Below are positions 35,058 to 43,943 of a DNA stretch of 64,000 nt, one piece after another. Both the position numbers and the translations under genes were made by a program. This DNA is from Luteibacter jiangsuensis. Its GTDB lineage: Bacteria > Pseudomonadota > Gammaproteobacteria > Xanthomonadales > Rhodanobacteraceae. Under the pieces are notes generated by a model. It saw nothing but the letters and a program-made list of their open reading frames with translations, did no database searches and was not told the origin of the DNA. The first letter of the stretch is position 1, and every line of letters starts with the position of its first letter. The DNA is taken from the NCBI RefSeq assembly GCF_030812295.1, contig NZ_JAUSSK010000004.1, positions 124,001-188,000 on the forward strand. Reading direction: 5' to 3'.

Positions 35058-36617
35058 ATGAAAAACACGACCACGATAATGCAAGCATTATATGCAACCA
35101 TCCTTTGCGGTGCTGCAATCATTTTGCCCATCGAGCGTTCCCTCGCGGCACAACCGGGGAATGAAACACTGACAGATGCCGGGCCTGCCGAGGATTCGAC
35201 CCAGCTTACCGCCAATCATCGCGCCTCCCTGGAGCCGATCTTGCGGGGATTACTGCAGGCTCAGGTCGACGCGCAGGAACGCATACCAGGGCAGGCACCC
35301 GTTATCGTGGTGAGCAAGGTTTCCTTCAATGATTCCGGTGATGAGCTTGTAGTTGAGCTTGGAAAAGGCTACGTACCTACGTACTACGGCGGTAATTTCG
35401 AAGATCACATCCACGCACTGGCTAACAATGTATATGCTTACATGGAAAAAATCGGTCCACTTCGCAGCGTGGACTTCACCTTCGAAGGAAGGGACATTCT
35501 CGACTACTTCCCCTACGAAAGGGGGCTCAAAGAACAAGCGGATATGTCGCAACAAGACGCGCTATTTCATCGAGCTAATGCCGGAAACAGCCGCGTATTT
35601 GTCTCAGGCGGTCATGGGTACTATTTCCATAAAAAGTACGGCTGGACCACGCAGAGATCATTGATAAATGGAATCATCGAAGATTTCGCGACACCGGCAT
35701 TTGCCGCCTCATTGAATACCTATTTAAGTTCCCGCAGCGGTGCGGAGGTCTTCCGGGCTCGCTCTCTGTCGAGAGAACGGCGTGCTGAAAGCGACAAACC
35801 GTGGGCTGACATGGCGAGTCGTTACTTCCTCAAAGACATGCTTCCGGATGCCCCTGAAATATGGAATAGCAAGCCCGGTGAGGGCGGTGACATGGAAGAG
35901 TACAACCAAGACATCAGGAGTCGCCCGTTGTACGCGAATCATCTCGGGGTGGATGCCGCCATTCATCTTCATACCAACGCGGATACTTCGCCCGAAACAA
36001 GGGGCATTCGCGTCTTTTATACGAAAGGAAGGCAGGCGGACGAGCGCCTTGCGACCACAGCGCTGTGCTACATCAAAGAGAGCTTGCAATCCAACCCTTC
36101 TTTTGAAGACTTTCCTGTTGGGTCCATGCCCAGCATGGGCCGATATGGCGAGAACACTTATGCGACGCGACCAAGCATCGTTGCAGAGATCGGCTTTCAC
36201 ACTAACAAAGAGGACGCCGCAGCAATCGGAAACTACGTTTTCCGCGATCTCACGATGCGGGGACTTGAGAAGGGGTACCGCATGTTTCGCGAAGGTCGAG
36301 GATGCGAAGAGTTTACTGTCACCCACCCTGAAGTGAGTCTAGTCTCGGAGACACCAGTGAAAATAGACGTGGTGTTCAGTGGAGCTCCAAGGTTTCCCGT
36401 TAAGTACGCGATGATTGTCACGGAGTGTTCGCCCGACATTACTTGCACCCCACGATATGGCAAGTTCGAGGACTCGGCTGCGCCATTGACCATTCGCTAT
36501 GACTGCATGGCAATGAAAGACCAATCCTTCACCACCAAGTGGGATGCCTTCTTTACTGATGCAGATGGCGTCAAGGCAAAAACGCCCGTTGCTATGACGT
36601 GTAAGCCTAAAGGCTAA
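35058..36617 (+). CDS. Secreted N-acetylmuramoyl-L-alanine amidase-like protein (Amidase_3), AT-rich
   Basis: A 519-residue exported protein with a signal peptide (residues 1-31). A ~120-residue N-terminal domain of unknown type is followed by an Amidase_3-like catalytic core from about 178 to 412. Zinc-ligand candidates are His186 (VSGGHGYYF) and His305 (IHLHTNA), and the catalytic Glu is Glu377 (AEIGFHTN). The second metal-ligand Glu usually found shortly after the first His is not obvious; Gln199 or Glu208 occupy that region. The C-terminal ~90 residues look like a beta-sandwich with several cysteines. Amidases of this fold cleave the amide linking MurNAc to the peptide stem. Base composition is clearly lower in GC than neighbouring genes, suggesting acquisition. 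Confidence 0.72.
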   Translation: MKNTTTIMQALYATILCGAAIILPIERSLAAQPGNETLTDAGPAEDSTQLTANHRASLEPILRGLLQAQVDAQERIPGQAPVIVVSKVSFNDSGDELVVELGKGYVPTYYGGNFEDHIHALANNVYAYMEKIGPLRSVDFTFEGRDILDYFPYERGLKEQADMSQQDALFHRANAGNSRVFVSGGHGYYFHKKYGWTTQRSLINGIIEDFATPAFAASLNTYLSSRSGAEVFRARSLSRERRAESDKPWADMASRYFLKDMLPDAPEIWNSKPGEGGDMEEYNQDIRSRPLYANHLGVDAAIHLHTNADTSPETRGIRVFYTKGRQADERLATTALCYIKESLQSNPSFEDFPVGSMPSMGRYGENTYATRPSIVAEIGFHTNKEDAAAIGNYVFRDLTMRGLEKGYRMFREGRGCEEFTVTHPEVSLVSETPVKIDVVFSGAPRFPVKYAMIVTECSPDITCTPRYGKFEDSAAPLTIRYDCMAMKDQSFTTKWDAFFTDADGVKAKTPVAMTCKPKG

Positions 36618-36695
36618 GCATGGCGGTTGAGACAATGCCGCATCCATAAAGCGGCGGAAGCATTTGCACCAGTCTTCAAGGTTAGAACATGCAAA

Positions 36696-36724
36696 AAGCC
36701 CCTACATAAACAGGGGCTTACAAT
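36696..36724 (-). terminator. Terminator of ssb (also faces the amidase gene)
   Basis: AAGCCCCT (36696-36703) and AGGGGCTT (36712-36719) form an 8-base stem. On the minus strand it is followed by TTTTT-type sequence (the A-run at 36693-36697), making it a good ssb terminator. In the plus direction the T-run is short. Confidence 0.85.
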
Positions 36725-36756
36725 TGCAACCGTTACAAATCGATCGCAGGTGGAAT

Positions 36757-37326
36757 CTAGAACGGAATATCGTCGTCGTCGAAACCTTCGTTGGCCGGCG
36801 GAGCCGAACGCTGCGGGGCGTTGCCACCTCGCGGCTGGCCATAATCGTCGCCACCACGCGCACCACCACCGAAGTTGCCGCGTTGCTGTCCACCGCCGCC
36901 ACCCGCGCCGCCGCCGAAATTGCCGCGGGATTGCTGCTGCGGGCGAGTGCCGCCCTGACCACCGGCAAAACCGCCGCCTTCACCGCCGCCCTGGCCACCG
37001 AGCATCTGCATCTCGTTGGCGATGATGTCGGTCGAATAGCGTTCGACGCCATCCTTGTCGGTGTACTTGTCGGTGCGCAGCGAGCCTTCGATGTAGACCT
37101 GGCGACCCTTCTTCAGGTATTCGCCCGCGATTTCCGCGAGCTTGCCGAAGAGTTTCACCCGGTGCCATTCGGTGCGCTCTTGCTTCTCGCCGGACTGTTT
37201 GTCCGTCCAGGCTTCGGACGTGGCGATGCGCAAGGACGTGATCGCCGTGCCGCTACCGGTGTAACGGGTTTCCGGATCCGCGCCGAGATTGCCGACGATG
37301 ATGACCTTGTTGATGCCGCGTGCCAT
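36757..37326 (-). CDS. ssb: Single-stranded DNA-binding protein
   Basis: A 189-residue SSB. An N-terminal OB-fold (residues ~1-110) opens with [19 protein letters not shown] and contains [22 protein letters not shown] long Gly/Gln/Arg-rich linker follows, then the acidic tip DDDDIPF that recruits partner proteins. It binds ssDNA as a tetramer during replication, repair and recombination. The ATG at 37326 is the standard start. Very low-complexity glycine codons in the linker make this stretch prone to assembly or alignment errors. Confidence 0.97.
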   Translation of the reverse strand: MARGINKVIIVGNLGADPETRYTGSGTAITSLRIATSEAWTDKQSGEKQERTEWHRVKLFGKLAEIAGEYLKKGRQVYIEGSLRTDKYTDKDGVERYSTDIIANEMQMLGGQGGGEGGGFAGGQGGTRPQQQSRGNFGGGAGGGGGQQRGNFGGGARGGDDYGQPRGGNAPQRSAPPANEGFDDDDIPF

Positions 37327-37481
37327 GGATTTCCCTCGTATGCGTGTCTTTCCCGCCCATGATAGCGAGCCAGCACGGAGGCGGGGGCTTGCAGGGTCGG
37401 ACCGGTTAGTTTGGTCGAAGGGCGCGCGGAGGGCAAACCGCAGGTGACGGCGGAGCCCGGTGCACGCCGTAGGGCCGGAGC

Positions 37482-38000
37482 TCACTCCCACTGGATCTGG
37501 ACCAGGGCCGTGGCAACGGCGTCCCCGGCTTTGAGCGGGCCCACGCGTACATAGCGGGCCTGGAAGGCAAGCGCCGGAATACCTCCCGCCCAGCTGAATT
37601 CCACGGGCGAGGAGCCATCAGGCGGCAGGGGCTGGCCGTCCGCTGTACGCATCTCGATGGCCACCCCCTGGGCTCCGCCCACGGGGGCGATATAACGAGG
37701 ATCGGCCGGGTGGGCCGCGGCACGCATCGTGACGCTGGCCTTGGTCGCGCCTACGCAGTCCACCCCCGTGAAGCTGGTCCCACGCCAACGGCTGCCGTCG
37801 CCCACGGCACCCAACTCGGAGGCAGCCACCGTGTCCAGGTCGATCCGGACACGGCTGAGCGCGAGACCACAGGAAGGGGTCACCGCCCCCTGCACCTCGA
37901 AATCGAGGCGATCGTCGGCGTGGACGACGGCAGCCGTGCTCATGGCGAGGGCCGTGGCCGTCAAAAGGCATTCCCGGGCGAGCATCCTGGTCTTGTTCAT
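37482..38000 (-). CDS. Minor fimbrial subunit of the chaperone-usher pilus
   Basis: A 172-residue secreted protein with a signal peptide ([28 protein letters not shown]). It contains a cysteine pair (PSCGLAL ... GVDCVGA) of the type that forms the pilin disulfide, and a C-terminal alternating strand ([11 protein letters not shown]), as in pilin domains completed by donor-strand exchange. It is the last gene of the pilus operon, overlapping the usher stop by ATGA. That overlap and a GGAG 7 bases upstream support 38000 as start. It is the only candidate tip subunit or adhesin at this locus; it lacks a separate lectin domain. Confidence 0.78.
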   Translation of the reverse strand: MNKTRMLARECLLTATALAMSTAAVVHADDRLDFEVQGAVTPSCGLALSRVRIDLDTVAASELGAVGDGSRWRGTSFTGVDCVGATKASVTMRAAAHPADPRYIAPVGGAQGVAIEMRTADGQPLPPDGSSPVEFSWAGGIPALAFQARYVRVGPLKAGDAVATALVQIQWE

Positions 38001-40420
38001 TTGCATACTCCAATGTGCCGGACATCGCCGGCGGCGGTTTTCGTCGTGGTAAGCAACTGCAGGTCGCACCCGTCCCCGGTTCCCTCCCAGCGCACCGTCC
38101 AGTGGTCGCCAGCGTCCGTCCCGCGTAGGAAAACACGGCCCGCCTGGCCGATAACACCCACGGAACGACCCGCGCCATCGACCACTTCGGCCGCAAATGG
38201 CAGGGGAGTCCCATCGGCAAAAGCCGCGGTCACAAGGAAGGTGGTAGCCACATCCGTCGCGAATGGAACGAGGACCACGGCACCCGATGTCGGTGCCACG
38301 CGCCGATGGGTAGAAGCCAGGGCAACGTCCAGCGACAGGCCCGAAGGGTCGAGATCGACGCTGTTCCAGCGGAAGGGGGTGAGGTGGGAAACGACGGCAT
38401 GTCCGCTGCGGTCGATACGAATGCCCGGGCCAGCTCCCACACGGGCTCCCCGTGCTCCCCGAGCCCGAACCAGGGCGGTCGCCTCTCCGAGGCGTTGCGC
38501 GAACGAGATGCCGCCTGCATGGAACACGACGCCTCCCGCTGCCGAAAGGGAGCCTCCCCGCGCGGTATCGGTGCGCTCGATGCTCGCGGATACCTCCCCC
38601 ATCGGCAGCACCTTGGTCAAGGATGCGTCGAGCCGCTGCCCTTCGTGACGGTGCCCGGCCAGCGCCGCGCCGTACAGCATCGTCCCGTCGTCACCCACGC
38701 TTCCGCTAACGCCGATACGAGCGCCACCCGAATGCTCGCCGAGCAGCGATGCATGCAAGTTCGTCGAAGACGCTGGCGTACCGAGTGGCACGGAGAGTGT
38801 CCATTGTCCCGTCGTATCGTGACGTGATCTGCGCAGGGAGATATCCATCGTGGCGTGCCGCCAACCGCGAGTCCACGACATCGCGTGGTCGACTGTCGTA
38901 CCTCCGTCACGCTTTCGCGAGACGTGACTGATGCTCATGCTCAGTGAACCGTGCTCGTTGCCGAGATCCCGCTGCGCGACCAGGTCGGTCCGGCGCATCG
39001 ATGCAAGGCGGCTCCTGGCATTGGGCGGCATGGGCAAAGACGTTTCCCGCCCATGCGCCACGCTGAGCGAGACCAGCGTCCCGTCACGCCATTGTTTGCC
39101 GTGGCGCAGGCGCCACAACCTTCCATCCTGGCCATTCTGGAATGCGGAATGGGTGATATCCATGGCGAGGGCCCCCGCCAGGGTATCGACCGCCGCGCCC
39201 AACACTACCGACGTCTGGCCGGGCCATTGACGCCAGCCGGTATACATCGTGGTGTCGTGTGGAAATCCATGCCGCCAACTCGCCTGGAACAGCGCCACGG
39301 CACGTCCACGACCCAGCAGAGCCTGACCGGCACTGAACGCGTAGCCCGTATGCCCTTCGCCCAGAAGTTCGGGCACGGGGAAAAAAGGTATGCGGAAGGT
39401 CCGGTGGACGCCATCGCTTTCAAGGACGTCCACCTCGATGTCGCCGCCACGCCCCGCAGCGTGGAAATCGTCGATCACGAAGGCTCCCGGCGGAACAGTC
39501 AGCTCGCGCAGCAGCATGCCGTTCTGCGTCACCCTGACCGTCGCATGGCTGGCTGCCGTTCCCGCTACCCGCGGCGTATAGCCGGCCGATGCGTCGACGG
39601 ACATGCGTGCGTCGCTGGCGACACTGAGCCCGCGCAGTCGCAAAGGTGTGAACAGATCGTCGGCTGGCGCGATGTCACCCATGCGCAGCTGCGATCGCCA
39701 CGCTCCCAACTGCCGTTCCACGAATCCGTATCGGCCACGGTAGCGCCGCCCCGACCATGCACCGGCATGGCGCACGCGCCAGGCACCGAGGTTCAAGCCG
39801 GCGTCGGCGCCTACGAAAGCCGAGGTACGGCGGCGATTCGCGGAAGACGCGTGGCGAACGTTCGTACGCCATGCAAGCAGTCCTGCGTCGATACCCTGAT
39901 CCCATTGAGCGGGCGGAACCGCTGCACTGGCACGGCGCGTCATCGCCGCCTGCGGCACTTCGATGTAAAGGCGCTGCTCGCCGATATCGAGACGCGACGT
40001 AGCGGCATCGATGCGCTCGCCGATCGATCGACAAGGGTCATCCGAAGGCATGGCCGGTACGTCCGAAGAGAGGCCGAATGACAAGAGTTCGTCATGCGCG
40101 ATACATGGCGTGGCGTCCGCACGACCCGTCTTCGACTCGAACCGGACATTCTTGCGTACCTGCCATTCGCCGTTCATCCATATGTCCACTTCGTAGCTCC
40201 CCGGAAGCACGGGATTGCCGCGTGAGTAACGCGACAGGTCGAGTGTCGAACGCTCTTCCACGGGAAGGAATGCCGCATCGAATTCCACCTCGGGCGTTTC
40301 TTGCGCATGGGCAGCACATCCCACGGCAAGGCATCCGGCGAAAGCGAGGCTCCACGAGACCACGAAGCGTGACGACAAACCCTCACGGCATCGCCCGTTG
40401 ACGACAACCGGCATGCGCAC
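37997..40420 (-). CDS. Fimbrial outer-membrane usher protein (FimD/PapC family)
   Basis: An 807-residue usher that assembles and secretes pilus subunits across the outer membrane. A signal region (VSWSLAFAGCLAVGCAAHAQ) is followed by the N-terminal chaperone-binding domain (VEFDAAFLP ... YEVDIWMNG). A long beta-barrel and plug region includes LRGLSVASDARMS and PPGAFVIDDFHAAGRGGDIEVDVLESDG. The C-terminal domains end with a Cys-rich tail (GCDLQLL ... HIGVCK). It is slightly shorter than classical ~850-residue ushers. The start is either 40420 or an ATG two codons later. It follows the chaperone gene after 9 bases. Confidence 0.9.
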   Translation of the reverse strand: MRMPVVVNGRCREGLSSRFVVSWSLAFAGCLAVGCAAHAQETPEVEFDAAFLPVEERSTLDLSRYSRGNPVLPGSYEVDIWMNGEWQVRKNVRFESKTGRADATPCIAHDELLSFGLSSDVPAMPSDDPCRSIGERIDAATSRLDIGEQRLYIEVPQAAMTRRASAAVPPAQWDQGIDAGLLAWRTNVRHASSANRRRTSAFVGADAGLNLGAWRVRHAGAWSGRRYRGRYGFVERQLGAWRSQLRMGDIAPADDLFTPLRLRGLSVASDARMSVDASAGYTPRVAGTAASHATVRVTQNGMLLRELTVPPGAFVIDDFHAAGRGGDIEVDVLESDGVHRTFRIPFFPVPELLGEGHTGYAFSAGQALLGRGRAVALFQASWRHGFPHDTTMYTGWRQWPGQTSVVLGAAVDTLAGALAMDITHSAFQNGQDGRLWRLRHGKQWRDGTLVSLSVAHGRETSLPMPPNARSRLASMRRTDLVAQRDLGNEHGSLSMSISHVSRKRDGGTTVDHAMSWTRGWRHATMDISLRRSRHDTTGQWTLSVPLGTPASSTNLHASLLGEHSGGARIGVSGSVGDDGTMLYGAALAGHRHEGQRLDASLTKVLPMGEVSASIERTDTARGGSLSAAGGVVFHAGGISFAQRLGEATALVRARGARGARVGAGPGIRIDRSGHAVVSHLTPFRWNSVDLDPSGLSLDVALASTHRRVAPTSGAVVLVPFATDVATTFLVTAAFADGTPLPFAAEVVDGAGRSVGVIGQAGRVFLRGTDAGDHWTVRWEGTGDGCDLQLLTTTKTAAGDVRHIGVCK

Positions 40421-40429
40421 ACTCCCTGC

Positions 40430-41170
40430 TCACCGGACCACCACCGCGGAACCACTGACAGTGGCTCCGAAATCGTTGATGGTCACGAAAGCGACCTTGG
40501 CGGTATCGAAGCCGGCCTTGTCCTTCGCCAGCGGAAACCCGAGCGACGCGCCTGGAGCCACCATCCCACCACCCAACGGCACGGTCGAATCGCTCTCCTT
40601 GCCCACATGCAAGTCGACTGCATTGAAGGAGACGTGATAGGGCGAAGGATTCACGACCTTTAGCGATGACCCGTCCGCACCATGCTCGATCGACCACTGC
40701 AAGGTCGCCGGCGCGCGGTCCGGTGACGACGGAAGGCCCTTCGGCCGATGGAAGAGCTTCAAGCGATGGCGGAACGCGAGTTGCAGCACGTTCTTGCCTT
40801 CCACGTCCGACGCCTTGGGTGGGATTTCCAATACGTTGAGCCAGTAGAGAACTTCCTTATCGGGGGGCATGTCGTCGCCCACGTGCACGATGCGCAAGGC
40901 ATGACCGTTGCCGGGATCGATCCGGAATACGGGCGGCGTGATGGCGAACGGTGCCTGCGCATTCGTGGGCGTGGAGCGCTCGTCGCCGTCGTCGACCCAA
41001 ACCTGGACCAGCGCCGGGTCGCCGCCCTTGTTCTCCAGGCGCAGCGATACGTCGCGGGCCTGTGCGGGGAAGACCACTCGTGTACCGCCGATGACGACGG
41101 CTGCATTCGCCGCCGACATGCCACACAGTGCCAGGACGATGGTCAAGATCGTCGGCCTCGTTCGAAACAT
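40430..41170 (-). CDS. Periplasmic fimbrial chaperone (PapD-like)
   Basis: A 246-residue pilus chaperone with a signal peptide (MFRTRPTILTIVLALCGMSAANA). The first immunoglobulin-like domain carries GGTRVVFPAQARDVSLRLENKG. The family signature is DKEVLYWLNVLEIPPK, with the alternating G1 strand NVLQLAFRHRLKLFHRPK used for donor-strand complementation. The second domain covers residues ~135-246. It caps subunits and delivers them to the usher encoded next. The ATG at 41170 opens directly into the signal peptide. Confidence 0.92.
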   Translation of the reverse strand: MFRTRPTILTIVLALCGMSAANAAVVIGGTRVVFPAQARDVSLRLENKGGDPALVQVWVDDGDERSTPTNAQAPFAITPPVFRIDPGNGHALRIVHVGDDMPPDKEVLYWLNVLEIPPKASDVEGKNVLQLAFRHRLKLFHRPKGLPSSPDRAPATLQWSIEHGADGSSLKVVNPSPYHVSFNAVDLHVGKESDSTVPLGGGMVAPGASLGFPLAKDKAGFDTAKVAFVTINDFGATVSGSAVVVR

Positions 41171-41245
41171 GGGGAATCCTTCGTCTGGCTTCCATGAGCC
41201 GACCGGGCACGACGGCCCGGCCGGCAACCACTGCACGGGTTGCTT

Positions 41246-41800
41246 TTAGTCGTAAACAACCTGGAAGCCGACCCTGGAGGCGGCCGTACCGCCCTTGACA
41301 CCGCCCATACTGTAGTAGCGTGCGATCAGACCGATTTCGGCGACGTGGTCCGTGACCTTCACGCCCTGGGAGTCCTCGGTGTACATGTTGATGGGCGTCC
41401 CGTCCTGGTTCGCCATCTGGATCTGCACGTTCGTGGCCGCGGTGTCGCCAGGGTCGACATTGAGACGGCCCGTGGTGCGATCCAGCGCGGGGCTGGCGGG
41501 ATCGAAACGGATCTTCGCGGTGATGTCGTTGGCGCATTCCTCGTTGCCGCCAATACGGATGACGAAACCACGGTCCCCGGCCGTATCGCCCAGGTTGGCC
41601 AGCGCACCCGCGCTGATGCTGCCCAGGGCCACGGCCTTCGTCGCCGCGCCGCCACCAGGAGGTTTTCCCTCCACCTGGCACGTGGTGGCGACGATGCGGC
41701 CGGTGATGTCGATGATGCCGTCGTTCGCTGCTCGGGAACGAGGGGCGGAAACGATGAGGACCGTGGCGAGCAAGGCGATGGCGCTACGTTTTCTGTACAT
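41246..41800 (-). CDS. Major fimbrial subunit (type-1 pilin family)
   Basis: A 184-residue pilin with a signal peptide (MYRKRSAIALLATVLIVSAPRSRAA). A mature N-terminus with alternating hydrophobics (GIIDITGRIVATTCQVEG) can act as donor strand. A disulfide pair is seen (TTCQVEG and EECANDI), and the C-terminus ends YYSMGGVKGGTAASRVGFQVVYD with the penultimate Tyr typical of pilins. First gene of the four-gene operon; 75 bases separate it from the chaperone. An upstream hairpin and C-tract may affect its expression. Confidence 0.88.
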   Translation of the reverse strand: MYRKRSAIALLATVLIVSAPRSRAANDGIIDITGRIVATTCQVEGKPPGGGAATKAVALGSISAGALANLGDTAGDRGFVIRIGGNEECANDITAKIRFDPASPALDRTTGRLNVDPGDTAATNVQIQMANQDGTPINMYTEDSQGVKVTDHVAEIGLIARYYSMGGVKGGTAASRVGFQVVYD

Positions 41801-41900
41801 GGCGGCTTCCTGGAAAAGGGATGGCGTGCCGGCGCTGAGACCGCCGGCGCGCACAGAAAGTCTGCGTATCCCACCCCCCCGTAGCGATACGTAAATTCTG

Positions 41901-41924
41901 AAAAAATGCCGTTTCAGCGGCATT
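41901..41924 (-). terminator. Terminator-like hairpin upstream of the pilus operon
   Basis: On the minus strand AATGCCG (41918-41924) pairs with CGGCATT (41905-41911) across a 6-base loop, followed directly by a T-run (A-run 41901-41906 on the plus strand). No minus-strand gene precedes it, so it would act as a leader attenuator of the pilus genes or as insulation from upstream antisense transcription. Confidence 0.6.
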
Positions 41925-42054
41925 CCGCGGACCCGCCCGATGGTGGTCGTGAGCGCTCAACCGCAGCCCGTGCAGGTGAAGGACGATGCATGCCCTCTCC
42001 GACCCGGAATGAGGGTGCCCCGGGCCGTGGACGCGGAATGGGCCGGGCTGCCCC

Positions 42055-42060
42055 TATAAT
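42055..42060 (+). promoter_or_regulatory. Consensus -10 (TATAAT) of ispB
   Basis: A perfect TATAAT lies 31 bases before the ispB ATG, giving a leader of about 25 bases. The -35 region (CGCGGA at 17-base spacing) is poor, so an activator or an extended element may contribute. Confidence 0.55.
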
Positions 42061-42091
42061 GTGATCCACCTGCCGCACACGACCCTGGTCC

Positions 42092-43090
42092 ATGTCATCC
42101 ATCGCCGCTCGTTCCACCCCCCTCGATTTCGCTGGCGTCCGCGCCCTGGCGGCGGAAGACATGAAGGAGGTCGATGCACTGATCCGCCACCGGCTCTCGT
42201 CGGATGTCGTCCTGATCAACCGCATCGCGGATCACATCATCGCCGGTGGTGGCAAGCGCCTTCGCCCGATGCTCCACGTGCTGGCGGCGCGCGCCGCGGG
42301 CTATCACGGGCAGCAGCACGCCAAGCTGGCGGCGATCGTCGAATTCATCCATACCTCCACCCTGCTGCACGACGACGTGGTCGACGAGTCCGACATGCGT
42401 CGCGGGCGCAAGACGGCGAATGCGCTCTGGGGCAACGCCGCCAGTGTGCTGGTGGGCGACTTCCTCTACTCGCGCTCGTTCCAGCTGATGGTGGAACTGG
42501 ACGACATGCGGATCATGCGCATCCTCGCCGACACCACCAACACCATCGCCGAAGGCGAGGTGCTGCAACTGCTGAACATCGGCAACGCCGATGTCGACGA
42601 AAACGCGTATCTCGCCGTGATCGAAAGGAAGACGGCCGTGCTCTTCGCGGCGGCCACCGAACTCGGCGGCGTACTGGGCGGCTTGCCGGAAACGCAGGTC
42701 GCCGCGCTGCGCCGTTATGGCATGGAACTCGGCTACGCCTTCCAGATCGCCGACGACCTGCTCGACTACGTGTCCGATGCGGAGACGCTCGGCAAGAACA
42801 TCGGAGACGATCTTGCCGAAGGCAAGCCCACCCTGCCGTTGATCTACGCGATGCAGGTGGCGGACGCCGACCAGCTGAAATCGCTGCGTCACGCGATCGA
42901 GCATGGCGGGCTCGATTCGCTGGATCGCATCGTCGCCGCCATACGCGACTCCGGCGCGATCGAGCGCACGCACGAGAAAGCGGTGGCTCACGCCACGGCG
43001 GCGCGCGAGGCGCTCGCCGAGCTGCCCGCGTCCGGTTACCGGGACGCGCTCTCGGCACTGGCCGACTACTCGGTCGAAAGGCGGTTCTAG
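42092..43090 (+). CDS. ispB: Octaprenyl (long-chain polyprenyl) diphosphate synthase
   Basis: A 332-residue trans-prenyltransferase that elongates farnesyl diphosphate with isopentenyl diphosphate to make the ubiquinone side chain. The two aspartate-rich motifs are DDVVDESD and DDLLDYVSD, with the basic block GGGKRLRPML near the N-terminus and the conserved KTAVLFAAATELG. The length is typical of IspB. Chain length (C40 in most Gammaproteobacteria) is inferred. Its stop overlaps that of the convergent hydrolase gene in CTAG. Two ubiquinone hydroxylase genes lie about 1 kb away. Confidence 0.93.
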   Translation: MSSIAARSTPLDFAGVRALAAEDMKEVDALIRHRLSSDVVLINRIADHIIAGGGKRLRPMLHVLAARAAGYHGQQHAKLAAIVEFIHTSTLLHDDVVDESDMRRGRKTANALWGNAASVLVGDFLYSRSFQLMVELDDMRIMRILADTTNTIAEGEVLQLLNIGNADVDENAYLAVIERKTAVLFAAATELGGVLGGLPETQVAALRRYGMELGYAFQIADDLLDYVSDAETLGKNIGDDLAEGKPTLPLIYAMQVADADQLKSLRHAIEHGGLDSLDRIVAAIRDSGAIERTHEKAVAHATAAREALAELPASGYRDALSALADYSVERRF

Positions 43091-43872
43091 AAAGCCCCGC
43101 TCAGCCAGGACCGCATGGCGGCGTACGCACGGCCGGCGACTTTCGCGTCGTAACGGCAGTTGCCCGTCGCGGCTGTCGCTTCCTTCTCGGTGAAGCAGTG
43201 CACCGCGCCGCCGAAGTCCTCGGAGGCCCAGTCCACCTTCGCGTCACGCATCTCCGCCTCGAACGCGGCGCGCTGCTCGGCGGGGACGTTGGCATCGTCG
43301 GCACCATTGAGCGCCAGCACTTTCGCGCGGATGTTCGACGCGAGCTTCGGATCGTCGGTCGAGAGGAGGCCGTGGAAGCTGACCACCGCGGCGACGTCCG
43401 CACCGGCACGGGCCAGGTCGAGCACGGCCGAGCCACCGAAACAGAAGCCGATCGCGGCGAGCCTGGCCGGATCGATGGGTGCGTGCTTCGCCTGCGCCTT
43501 CAACTCTTCGAATGCCCGCGATACGCGAAGCCGCATCACCTTGCGATCGGCGTAGAGCGGCTTCACGGCGGCCAGCGCCTCGGCTTCCGATGCCGGCCGC
43601 GTGCCACCGCCATACATGTCGGTCAACAGGATCACGTAGTCCTTGCCCGCGATCTCCTTCGCCTTGGCCACCGCCATGTCGTTCACGCCGAACCAGTTGG
43701 GCACCATGAGCAGGCCCGGCCGCTTGGTCGCGACGGCATCGTCATACACGAGGAAACTCTTATAGGTCACCCCCTGGTCGGTCCATTGCACCGGCTTGGC
43801 GACCATCGCCGCGGAGGCGGCACCCACGTGACCGAAGACCAGCAAGGACAAGGCAAGCAGCGAACGGCGCAT
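43087..43872 (-). CDS. Secreted dienelactone hydrolase family protein
   Basis: A 261-residue protein with a signal peptide (MRRSLLALSLLVFGHVGAASA). The nucleophile motif is GFCFGGSAVLDLA: a Cys in the elbow, as in dienelactone hydrolase, rather than Ser. The acid is in LNGADDANVP and a likely His in FGGAVHCFTE. Dienelactone hydrolase itself is cytoplasmic, so this exported form probably has another substrate. Start codons 5 and 11 codons upstream are possible. The ATG at 43872, preceded by GGGAG, leads directly into the signal peptide. Confidence 0.86.
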   Translation of the reverse strand: MRRSLLALSLLVFGHVGAASAAMVAKPVQWTDQGVTYKSFLVYDDAVATKRPGLLMVPNWFGVNDMAVAKAKEIAGKDYVILLTDMYGGGTRPASEAEALAAVKPLYADRKVMRLRVSRAFEELKAQAKHAPIDPARLAAIGFCFGGSAVLDLARAGADVAAVVSFHGLLSTDDPKLASNIRAKVLALNGADDANVPAEQRAAFEAEMRDAKVDWASEDFGGAVHCFTEKEATAATGNCRYDAKVAGRAYAAMRSWLSGAF

Positions 43873-43943
43873 CGGCGTGGCTCCCATGGAAGGTTCGCCA
43901 AGCATAGGCGTCCTCCCCCGGCGAGGGAATGTGGCAGCCTCCC

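Noticed and set aside
36880-37020. Glycine-rich repeat-like sequence resembling a tandem array.
   Set aside because: It is the normal low-complexity linker of SSB, not a CRISPR or minisatellite.
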